DNA from: Hormiphora californensis
Taxonomy: Eukaryota; Ctenophora; Tentaculata; Cydippida; Pleurobrachiidae
DNA: 64,000 bases
Assembly (NCBI GenBank): GCA_020137815.1
Contig: CM035352.1
Span: forward strand, 1,528,529 to 1,592,528
Direction: 5' to 3'
The position numbers were made by a program, and so were the translations under genes. Each line of letters begins with the position of its first letter. Positions within the stretch are counted from its first letter, which is position 1. A model generated the notes under the pieces. The model worked only from the letters and a program-made list of their open reading frames with translations, was not told the origin of the DNA and did not search any database. Of the stretch, positions 11,489 through 24,200 are shown in pieces.

Positions 11489-14400
11489 TCTCTCTCCATC
11501 CATGTTTATCTCCCCGTTGCTAATTGAAACTTCCTTCGTTCCAACATATGTTCTGCGGAGACTGTACCTTTACTCAGTAGAACTGGGACGTGTTTCAGTG
11601 TGATTCACACAAAATACCAGGATGTATGACTTAAATGTTATAGTTCTCTAATATAATACGGAATTGAAGTACGAAACGGCAAATCCCCTCGCTTTTCTAC
11701 ATTATCTCTCTATCTCCCTCTCTATCTCTCTCTCCCTCTATCTCTACATGTTCAATATAAAATGGTCTAGAGTAGCATTGGTAGGATTGCACACTGAGAC
11801 AGAACTCACATATTACACAGGCAGTCCTCTGGTTCATTACTTTTATCCCCCTCTCTCTCTCTTTCTTTCCATCCTTATTTTCCTCTCTTTCCCTTTTTTA
11901 TGTCTTTCTCGACCTATAATCTCATATTATCTCTCTTTCTATCTCAAATACCCCAGCCTCTCTCCATAATATTATTACTCATAGTTGAAGAACATTTCAC
12001 CATAAAGACAGTCCCTGTAATTTCTGTACCCAAATTCCGGGGGGATTGGATGTACCCGAGAAATGAGAGTGTTCAGCAATTTGATACTTGTTATTCCTTT
12101 CATCTCGCATCTCAACCCAAGATTTTCTGGGGCCCGCGCTGTGTCCATCACCTATACCTGATTATGATATACGTGAGGCGCGGTGACACCAAACCAATAA
12201 ACTGCGCGCGGTTAACTCTGGTTTAAGAGCCGCGCACCACCCACCTGCAGCTGCAGCAGCAGCCGGTGCTGTGAGACAGTTGTCTGAAAGTGGAAACCCA
12301 AACCGGTTTGATATTCCTGAAACCTAATAATACCATTTCTTCATTTAGATTGAGAAGACACTACAAAAGGATGAGCTATCCAACTCGTTTGATGCGTACG
12401 CTAAAGAAGTCAAGACCCAGGACAAAAAGTCAGCAGACAAACAATCACAACTGGCTGCTGATTTCTGTTCTCGGCTGGGTTCCTACAGGATGCCCTTTCT
12501 ATGGACTGGATTTAACCTGGAGCGGGGTCTAACAGGCCGTGATGGCATGTTTGTACTGAACACTGGGGCCAGTGCAATCAATACTGGTGAGGTGAGGGGT
12601 GACGCTAGTAGTACTAGCGAGTCAATCGATGCTAGCGGTGACAGTCTCTCTGTCAGTTCGTTCAGTACACGCTCTAACACGCTGGATAAAAACAAACATC
12701 GGTTTGGGTCACTGGGTGCTCACAGCAGCATCGAGAGGATCGCAGATAGTGGGAATGAAAACTTGAGGATTAATTTGGGCACATTTTCACCCAAGAATGG
12801 GAGTATTTGGAGGTTGTTTAAACAGGAAACAGAACATCTTAGTGATGAAGATATCTGTAAATATCTGTTTGAAATGAACAGCAAGAAGAATCCTACTTTG
12901 AAACGATTCAAGTTCATCAACGGTAAGTCATCGCACCTCTGGTTTTTTCTTTTTCTTGTCACATTGTTATTGAGTAGACCACCCTCTGCCTTTACCATGT
13001 TTACTGAATTTGGATTAGCTTCTAAAAAAGCTATACTTACAAAATACTCCCGCCTATTTCAGCTGAGTTGTGCATGGAAATCCAGCCCGCATCGTACACC
13101 GATCAAAGTATCCTTACACCCTCTCTGAAGAAGGTCTCACCTTTTGTTGAGAACAAGAGCGCATCCAAGAATACTCGACAGTTCTATCCTGCAAGGGAGG
13201 TGGAGGAGTTTCCCGGGAGGGAGGTTTACATTCCTTATCACGAATACAAGTAGGTTATCATTGTTTGTCATTGTTTGTCATTGTTTATCATGTATAAAGC
13301 TGTAAACCTTGTTTACAAGGGGTTTACAAGAACAGAACATTTATCATTTCTTGGACCCATAACTATCCCTCTTGATATTATTCTCTCTCTCTCTCTCTCG
13401 TCAGGAACTACCTTTACGTCTACCCTCTGAGTTTGAACTTTAGCAACAGGACAGGGAGCTGCAGGAACATACTACTGGAAGTACAGCTACTTGAGGCGGA
13501 GGGAGAAACTGCCATCTTGGAGGTACAATTGGGTTGTATGGCATGTGTGTATGTGTGTATGTCAGTATTATTATTTTACTACTACATACTACAGGAAACA
13601 GGAATTGGTAAACCCCAAACCTGGTGCTGAGTAGGACAACAGCTAGCGTGTACTGCATATCTATACTTCCTGCATATCTATTGTATCTCCCTTTCTCTGA
13701 CCTCCCCTCTTTCTCTATCCCCCTTTCTCCATACCAGGCGATTTACGGTAAATCCTCGTCCAAGGGACTCACTAAACAGGCTCTCACGTGTATACAGTAC
13801 CATAACAAGTAAGTAATGTATGATGGTGGGGGGGCAGGAGAGATAATAATGCTCTGTAAACATTGAGCCCAATGCAAGGCTACAAATAAAGCTTCATCTC
13901 ATGCTGACACCATTCCATGTGGAACTCTAAACACACCACCTGCACCACACACTCACTGCCAAATCTCGCTGTGTTGTAATGCGTGTTATAAAGTCTTTTG
14001 CTGTTCGTTTCACTTGGATTTTCGCCCTTCTCTTTATATCCAGCTACCTCTACCGTGGGCTCTTCTCCTCCCCATCCTCACCTCACCAGTTCCCAGCTCT
14101 CACCGTATTAGACAGGAAGTATCAGGCTACTTTAGCCTCCCTCCGAGACACATACAGCAGGCTGCCCGAGTACTGGGATACTGTTCGGACTGTTACTATT
14201 CACCCACATAATGATACAACTCGTTGCTTGGTAACGGATAAAGGAACTCTGCTCCTTCATAAATGTGATGCATCAACCGAAACGAAGTTCCAGGTGTTCA
14301 CCTCGAGGCATCAAGGAAAGATGAGTTATATCCGACAGGGCAACCAGTGTTTGGATATGGGAGCTGTCACCAGGGATACAGGAACACCTGTTATAACATA

Positions 14401-15147
14401 TGGGTGTCACAGAGGTAGTTCTCAGGAGATCACATTTGATACAACCGCCCGGATATTTTATAGAAGTGAGGATAATAGGTGCTTTGATAGGACTGATGTT
14501 AGGGATGATGGAGGGTTGGTGAGGTTGGTGAACTGTAATCTGAGGTTGGACGCCCAGCGGTGGACTTTGGTGGATCTGGAAACTGTTCAGGAGTGGGTTG
14601 AACAATGAAGACTGTATTATTGGGAGGTGTTCCTTTTATTAATATTATGATTTGAGCTAAAATATAATGTGTTTAGTAAATTTTGTTTACTTTAAAACAT
14701 TCGTTTCTTTGTACACATTTAAATGTTTCAACAAATAAATCAGAAAACAGAAAGCTTTCCAGAAATATCTATTACCACATTACATGCACATTATTCTACC
14801 CAGTGGTCGAGTCGGCTACTATGTTATAATTGGCTACTCAGTACTATAGTGCTCAGTACATACTCATATATCACCTGATCCCCTATTCTACCAGGACGCC
14901 AGTATTCTATGAGGAGGTTAAGATTGAGCTCCCTCCCTACTTAACTAAGAACCACCACCTGCTCTTCAAGTTCTACCATATCCAATGTCAGGCCCCCAAA
15001 GCTACCGACAAACAGAAGGCTGACAAACAACTCCTTATTGGTGTGACATGGCTACCTTTGAGGCAAACTCTGGAAATGGTAAAGCTTCAATTTGGGACTC
15101 ATGGGATCACGGTTCACACTGTTTGTCTGTATGTCTGTTTGTCTGTT

Positions 15148-15214
<67 letters not shown>

Positions 15215-18200
15215 TTGTCGGTCTGTCTGTCTGTTTGTCTGTTTGTTTGGCTAGGAGAGGGTACCACATTGGTAATGAAATTCCCCCTCTGCGCTAGCAA
15301 TAATAGGGGTGACTTCGTAACCAAGGTACCACATTGGTTCACAGTTTGTGTGTTTGTGTGTTTGGTTTGTTTATTTCACGGTGTATTGAAGAAGGTTGGG
15401 AGAGGGTACCAGGAGTATTGAATCTATCTAAATCTAATCTATCTAAATCATCCGACTGGGTGATGATATTACCTTTCCGCACAAGCTCACTATATGCAAT
15501 AATAGGGGTCACTTCTTAACCAACTAAATCCGGCAGGGTGATGACAAGAAAGTAAAGGAAAAAGATGATAGTGTGTTAGCACTCGCTCTGGGTGAACACA
15601 AGTTACCAGTCTGTACTGACCTACCCAAGGGGGTCTACTCCATTATTTCACCCAAAGTAAGTAAACCAATTGTTGGTTGGTTGGCTTAAATGTAGTGGGT
15701 TTCAAAGGGTCATAAAATATATTGATTGTCTGTGAGTGTGTGAACATTTAACAAAGTTAATGTAATATTTTCCAGTTTTATGTGGTTAATATGTCGGTAA
15801 GTTCCATTTTACAAGATTTTGTCGTAAAACCTTTGATGTCAGCTGATTGATCATCACACACATTTCTTATTTTTTTTCCAGATTTCCAGATTTTAATTTT
15901 CGATTCGGTTTTTTCGCATTATCTTCACCTTAATTCACTCACCTCATGTTTAAATTTCTAAATTCACTGCATATAAATTCACTTTACATTCCACATCCAC
16001 TATATTCTTATGATCTCTAAACTCATTATTCGTTGGGCCGTTTCCTGTGCAGCGTACCCGTAATGTGACATGCATGAAACATGTGTTGTGTCTTACTTTC
16101 AAGTATTTTTTCTCCCCAATTTGTCTCATATTATCCTTCTCTACATAGTGGATACAAGTGTTGTGTATCAACAATATCCTGCAGACCAATTTTTTCCCTG
16201 ATTCAGTTTAATTTTCTAAAATCACTGGTCCTCTTCTAAGATTATTCCCCCGCGGACTATTATTTTCCGCTGTACATTATTGTTTTATTAGCAGCAGTGA
16301 AGATAGTGAAATAAGCCTCATTTATTAACCCTCGTCCCTCCTTCTCAGCAAATCCGGTTACCCACCCTGCAGTGGGTTGATGAGTACAGAGATATATTTA
16401 ATGTTCGAGTCTCTGCAGTGTCAACTATCCATCTCCAGGTACAATTCGTTTAACAAGCTGGTAATTTCTCACAAGTTCTAACTTCATATGATATAGAAGT
16501 TTTATTAAGGCTTCATCATCATGCTTCATCATCATGCTTCATCATGCATTCACTTTCACATTTTAATCCCCTTTTTTGGTAAAATATATGCACTCTTAAT
16601 CATCGTCTAGTCGAGATAGTCCCAACCTCTTAGATTGTTCCCAGCACTGGGATGAGTAATGAAACAATATAAAGAAGCAATATAAGATGCCGCTATTTAT
16701 CCTTGTTGAGTAAGGGACTCCAGTCCACCCCTTGCCTATCAGAGCATTGGCCTGACCCATTCTCGGAGTGCGCGAGAACTGTGGTCAGAGCCTGACAGCC
16801 CCTTGCTCAACAAATGTATCCTCAGGACGAGATATTGAACAACTTCACCCTCTGTTTCTACAACTACATGAGGACTGCTGGGGATGGAAATGTTAACACG
16901 GAGGCAGATCTGAAACGGAGCATAGAGAGTTTGAAGAACCTCGCAAATAAAGAACCCCTTATGAGACATCTCCATTTAGTGCTGGATAGGCTATTTGCCC
17001 TTCTGACACGACACAACCAGTCACAAAAAGGAGGTAATGATGCTAATTAATTAATTAATCACAGACTAATTAGTCAACGAGTTACAGAATAATTAAATAA
17101 CTAGTTATTCAAACAAGTCAAATGCTCATTTATATATCAGACATGTGATCCTATGTTAGCGTTCTCCACACCAAAGTTATATCAGGGACCCTATTATACC
17201 TATCTGTGTAGGTTGGTTAAATTGGTTATCCCTTGCCAAATTTTAGGTAATGATACAACTATAACTGAGCGAATAGAGAAGTTAAACAAAAAGATCCAGG
17301 GTCAAGGTCTTCAAATCGTTGATTGGGCCCGAAGTCCCCCACCGGGTTTTGGTAAAAAAAACAAACGTGCTGAGATAGTAACAGTATAGACCCTCGATTT
17401 GGGCGGGATATTATAGAAATTAATGTTTTAGAAAACTCAGGTCCACTTTACAAAGTGTCTATTTTTTGTAACTTTCTATTTGACAAGGCTCAGAAAATTG
17501 AAAAAGTCAAAACTTTTACTAAAAAACAAATTGTTCCAATCCCAAATCGAGGTTCTACTGTGTCAGTTGCCAATTTGCTCTGACAGTACTGTGTAGGTTT
17601 TGTTAGTAAGGCTGTTGCTAGTAGCCGCTCACTACTATACCACGCTGGTAAAGGGAACACCAAACGACCGGTCGTGTCAGTGAATCGTAAGCAGTGACAC
17701 TTGTGTGATATATAAATCAATGAATATATAATATACAGAATTGATATATTCGTGTGTGATATATTGTGCATGAGTACCGCTGAATTAGTAGTGCTATGTC
17801 CTCCCCTCAACATCATGTTCCCTAGATAACCACTCTTGTTAAACCCCCTCCCCATGGTGCAAATTGTTTTGCAAACCCCCTCTACTCCCCACAGTGTGCT
17901 ACTTGTTTTGCACTCTCGATATTTCACATATTTTCTTCCTGATTACGTTGGTTCTATTACTATCCCTCTCTTGACCCTTCAATATTCTTGTTCAATGCAA
18001 CAACAAGTCTTAGGGCAAATGCGTGGTATGGCTGATAGCATCTACCATTCCAGAGATGGACACTTTTTACTAGAGACTGTGCACGTCCGCCCCTTTTAGT
18101 GGCATTAAATATATTGCATTGCTTCCAGACTCCCCTGTGTCATGTTCTTCCTTTCTTTACCCCCAATCACTGTCTCTTTCTCTCTTTTTATGAGACACCA

Positions 18201-21200
18201 GACATTACGACACCTTTCCCATTACGACACCTTTCCCATTACGACACCTTTCCCAAACTGTTCAGAATATATACCAACCACCTCCCCCTCTCTCGCACAG
18301 GTTCACTATCTGAGATAGTCTTTAAAGCTATTTCTGATATTGTCCGAGATGTTCACGAGCTGCACAGAAAAAGAGACAAATCTTTCGGGAGGAATTCAAT
18401 CTTGGCATCGTATGTCGCCTATATATTTGATGTAGGTAAAATAGTAAAACTGGTTGATGTATTGTGTGTTCATTCTCTCACGGAGAATAGTACAGACTCA
18501 ACCTTTGAGTAGTCAGTAGATAGACAACCATACACAGCAGATCACACAAAACATATAAATAAATGATGATGGTAAAGCGTTTGGGAAAAGATGGTAAATT
18601 AGAAACTAGGTCCATTCACACTACCTCACTACCAGACACCAGGACAGGCTGAAGAATGGAGCCCAGATCAACGATCATCCTCCTTGTCTCGGAATGCCTC
18701 AGACTCAGACACTGATAACACAGAGTCAACTACACCCCGAAGTAGCCCCGTCAAGTCACTGGGACCTCTCCACGAGCGGTGCAAATCCCTCTCTTTGCAG
18801 GTACTTGTTCCGCACTTGGTAACAAAGTTACCTCTCCCTTGCCGGGGCAAAGTGCACCCTACGAAGGTCGTAACCAGTTCCACACTTTATACACAATTAA
18901 TCGCAAAGTTTTATCAACCTGTTGCTTCCTAGTTTGATATTATCCCCCTCCCCTGCCCTCAGATCTAGTTTGATATTATCCCCCTCCCCTCAGAGTAATG
19001 GTTCAGGAGAGGCTCCTGCAGCGCGAGGTCGAACTGGTAGTGTTGTAAAGAGGATGTCCCGGAGAATCCACGAACAACTTGTATCACAGTGGACCATCTC
19101 GAGTGCTCGAGTTCAGTCTTACGAACACGCATGGTTCTTCTTTGAAGTCACGGTTAGTCAAATACCAGCTGGTTTTTAAAGAATCTTTATCATTATGTTT
19201 ATATTCTTACCGTTTGACCACGAAACATTGTTCTGCGCTCATAAAATATTAGAAATATTATTATCTGTTGTTTAGGTGAAGTCGATGGCTCAACATCTGA
19301 CCAGAAATGGCCTAGCCACTAAATCCAGGAAATCATGGTTCCCTAAAGACTACAAGGAGGACCTTATCCGGCTATCAAGGTAATTAGTAATTAATTAGTA
19401 ATTACTATCGAGGTAAGGTAGACCAGAAATGTGCATTCTAAAGCGTTTTGAATCACAATTAGTTACGTATGCCGCACCCTCTATAAAGTAGCACAAGCAG
19501 AAATAATATAAAAAGTTGACCACATTTTCCATTTAGGTTAATTTCTCGGGAAATAATAACGAAAGCAACAACTGACAGTGCGTATGCTCATTTTGTCAAC
19601 AAGAGTCTCGCATATTTCTTCCAGGTGAGAGGAATAACTTTGCGGGGGTATTCAAGGGAGGAATAACTTTGCGGAGGTAATCGAGTAGAAGATATCACTA
19701 ACTCCTTCCAAACTTGTAGGATTTGTTATCGCTTATGGACCGAGGATTTGTATTTGAGTTGATACGAACTTATTGGGAAACTGTTAAAGTTCAAACTCGC
19801 GATACAAAGGTAACCGTTCAAACTCTCAAACTTATTCTGGCTGGTTAAAACAAATCTTCAATTATAAAACTTTTATCTATTGTGATTTTTATACAAGGTC
19901 TGAAAATCATTGGAACAAAATCATAATCAGTTGCCGGAAATATAGAAAATCCGGGAAATTGTCCCTGACTGAATTGTCCACACAGTTCGGTTTCTCATGT
20001 GAGTCCTTAACGTGCAGGCAACTGATTTATGGTCTCTTAGCATGTGTCTCTGTAGCAGCTTGGTTCAGCTTATAGTTCACATGTACTCCCCATATTGCTA
20101 ATTGAATTAATTAAGTAACTAATTAAGTTCAATTAGTAACTCCTGCTAATCAGACAGTTCGTCTTCACTAAAGGGGCAATGATCGCAGTTAGACAAGGTC
20201 CAGCTAGTATGCGATCCCCGACTGTTGCTGCTTGCCGGTGTACTACCCTCCGACCCAGCACCACCACTTGACCTTCTATCAGTGTTCCGATAAGGAGATA
20301 GGCTCACTTCATGCACCATGGTCTCTGCGTGACGGCTGATTCGGCGAGTTTTCCGTTCTGTCGTTTCTAGGATCGCTTGGCAACCACTTGCGTACTTTTC
20401 TTTCTTCTTACAACATGTCCAAGAACCTACAGAGACATAAGATCATAGAAAGACATGGAGGTGAGATCATTTTTGGGCAACTAGCAAGAAAAAAAATTTG
20501 ATCCAGGTGGCCTTTCCCAGCTCGCGATGGGAAGGACAACGAAGTAACATCGCTAATTTTGACCGATGTTCAAACTAAAAATAACGCACCTTTCATAATG
20601 GCTCCAGGATGATAAAAATCTGCCTTATTTTCTCCATTTATCAAATCTATCTGAGCCTGTGGGTTGCTATGGTTACTCAGAGTGTCACAACTCTAAGCTG
20701 TGTTTGGCAAAGGAAGGTTTGGACACTATGCAATGTCTCTCGTCGTGCAATACTGAATTATGTGGTAAATTAACACAAAGCTGAGCTGTGGTAACAACTA
20801 ACATGACATTGTAGTTTTACCTGTATCAGTTGGATCCATGAGCGTGTATCACTACCACTGCAACAACCTAGGAAGCGCCCTCTCCCACAGAGACCCTTCC
20901 ATAAATCCCAACTGTGAGTTATGTGGGGAAAGAGAAAACTCCAAACACAAACTACTAAACTGTCCTGACCTTGACCACCTCAGATTCACCCAAGAATATC
21001 AAAACATCAAAGAAAACATTTACAATGAAGACGAGCCACTGGAACTAAGGAAACTCACCAACGTAGTCACCAAATCCGGTCTATTCAAATAGAACATAAC
21101 GCTACCACCAAAACGATTCTATACCAACGGTAGTTTAAAAGTGCACGCTAGCAAAGTCCTGATCTCATCAGGTAGAGTCTGTTGAAACCATCACGGCAGA

Positions 21201-24200
21201 AGCAAATCCGCAACTAGCAAAAGCGCAATAAAAACCAAGCCACTAGTCTTTGGACTGGCCCCCCACAACTAGATCGGCTAAATAAAAAGAACAGCGCCAC
21301 ATGGGTCGGCTCGTCATAGCTGCTATGACGACCCGATGGACCGAACCCTACCACTGTACCCCGATCAGAGGTACACGCCTGGAAACAGGCAGGTGGTAGT
21401 GCACAAATAGTGTCTCATCGTGGTGAAGATGAACGCGCACTATCGTTCGGCGATTTAACCTATTCTGGGGAAACCCAGTACCGTAAGACTGGTACAGTAG
21501 TACTAGTGCGCCTGCTGTTGGTGGTGACCTTCATGCTCTTTATCGAAACAGTTCTCGTCTGTCGACTCGTATCTTCCAATGGAAGGGTACCACCAGGGAG
21601 TACCGGGGAAACCCGGCGCTACCTTGGTGGGACCTGACCGGGAGATCGAGCACGGCGCTCTGGGCAGCCATGTGTGTTGGTGACCTGAGGAGAGAACTGT
21701 GAAATCTAGGGATCGCTGCTCCCCAACGACAGCAAGTGGGTGGAAGTACGGGAGGTACACGACACACACACACACACTACCACTGCTGCCTTGCATATAC
21801 AAGTACCTGAGGAAGATATGTGTGGATATATTTCCCTTAAAACAGGTTCTAGGATAACTTGATCTCTTATCACGCATCATCCCCCCGAATCATTGGTATC
21901 GTGTCAGTCTTGTCTTCTCTCTCTGATCTCAATCTAAAACAACTCTAAACAATGTACCTTGTTTTCCCAGACTTTGCCATGTGCATTATCTGGAACATGT
22001 TGGCCCTGTTGAAGGGTTGTTGGTCCACTTTCTCACAGGCGAGCATGGTTTTTACTGCAATACTACCCTTCTGACTCTTACCATCCTTCGACCAATAACT
22101 CAGGTGGTCCTGAGGGGGTTGAGTCTGTGAAGAGTCACCCCCTCCCTGCCGACGGACCTCCCTGCCGACGGGTCGGCAGGGAGGTCATTCGGCAGGGAGG
22201 GCGGGATATGGGGGTATAATGTCCTACGTGCCGACGAAATTGGGATGAGATCGCCGTCGGCACGTAGGACATTATACCCCTATTTTCTGCCCTCCCTGCC
22301 GACGGACCTCCCTACCGATCGGCAGGGAGGGCCGTCGGCAGGGAGGACATTTTACCCCTCCTTTTACCCTCTGTACCGACGATCGGCAGGGAGGACATTT
22401 TACCCCTCCTTTTACCCTCTGTACCGACGATCGGCAGGGAGGACATTTTACCCCTCCTTTTACCCTCTGTACCGACGATCGGCAAGTAGGGCCGTCGGCA
22501 GGGAGGACATTTACCCCTCCTTTTCAGCCTCACTACCGACGATCGGCAGGGAGGACATTTACCCCTCCTTTTCACCCTCTGTGCCGACGAAACCATAACC
22601 CAAACTTAGCCCAAACCATCGCCCTAACCATCACCCTAACCACCGCCCTAACCACCACCCTAACCCTAACCCTAACCACCGCCCTAACCCTAACCCCAAC
22701 CCTAACCCTAACGATACTCAGAGGAACAATACACAGTGAACTCTTCGTATTTGGCCTGCCGGCCAAATTCTCGAGCTCACAGAAGGAGTGAAACGCCCTC
22801 CCTACCGATCGTCGGTACAGAGGGTAATAGGAGGGGTGAAATATCCTCCCTGCCGATCGTCGGTACAGAGGGTGAATAGGAGGGGTAAATGTCCTCCCTG
22901 CCGAATACTCTCTCGGAGTGAGTTTTCGGCAGGGAGGGCGGAATATAGGGATCAAATGTCCTACGTGCCGACGGCGATCTCATCCCAATCTCGTCGGCAC
23001 GTAGGACATTATACCCCTATATCCGACCCGTCGGCAGGGAGGTCCGTCGGCAGGGAGGGCGGGTACCGTTTGTGAATATCATTCAACTTCTGGCAATTCA
23101 TTATTCAGAATAATAAATGAAGCTGACAATGTACATACTGACATAACCATAAGCTGCAGTGATATCTATGTGGGTTCTTAGTTCTTACGTTGAATAGTTT
23201 AAAGTTTCGACTCTGAAACTTGGCCTGAAGGGTGGTTTTACTCTTTGCAATTGATCTCTTCACCAGGATACCATGCTTCAAGGGTACTTCCGGGAGCAAA
23301 TCCATTATATTTCTGTGTTATGGCAATCGAGGTTAGGTCTTATTCTAACCCTCCGCGGGGCACGGAGAGAGATGGTCGAACAATTCAAGTTAGGTCTAGA
23401 TAGATATAGCTGTCGGATGTTTTTACTAATGGCACAAGTGTGTTGCCGCTTAGAAGGAACTAGAAGCACTGAGCTGTGTTCCTAATAAACAACATCCGTG
23501 TAAAAGAAACACATGATATTGTGGAAATAAATCATACTTTAAATAACAAGTAATACTTGACAAGATCTGGTTATAACAAAATAAAATATAAATAATACAA
23601 CAAACAACGCCCAAAATCGAAATTCATGTTTAAGTATTAGGTAAGATATCAAATAACAACAGGAGCTGTGCTTTCTCTCTTTCTCTCTCTCTCTCTCTCT
23701 CACTCTCTCACTCTCACTCTCTCTTTTTGTACATTTGACAGAAGAGACAGTATGCCGGCCATATCAAACGCACAGGCCTGTATTAATATGAAAATATGAA
23801 ATATATGAGAGACACAACATTCACAAACGAAATGTCTTTATATATATTCTCATATCAAAAGTCGAAAGTCATCTGCATTGTTCATCTTGCAATTGAATTA
23901 CCCAAAATACCTCTCTTATTATTGTCCCTGGGTAACTGGAATCCTGATTCATCGTGTCACCCCGCCGCGGCTTTATAGAAAGTAGGTTACTACTGCATTA
24001 TATCCCCATCTAGTCCTCATCCCCCGATAGTTCATCATCAGATATATTAGAACTTCCCCCGATACTCTCCAAGTTAATACTGGAGAAGGAGTATGTAGTC
24101 ATCAGGTTACTGGATATCCTGTTGAGCCTTGTGTGGTCAGACTCCGTGATCCTCAGACATCCTGTAGCGTACTTAGATCTGTTCTTACAGCACCCCCAAA

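Noticed and set aside
15092-15421. Cys/Val/Leu-rich open frames around 15.1-15.3 kb
   Set aside because: Pure TGTC tetranucleotide repeat read in all frames, located directly after the exon 14 donor.
22245-22598. 16-residue-periodic open frame ([16 protein letters not shown])
   Set aside because: The 48-bp minisatellite period is a multiple of three and so keeps a frame open. It lies in a fold-back element and has no gene context.
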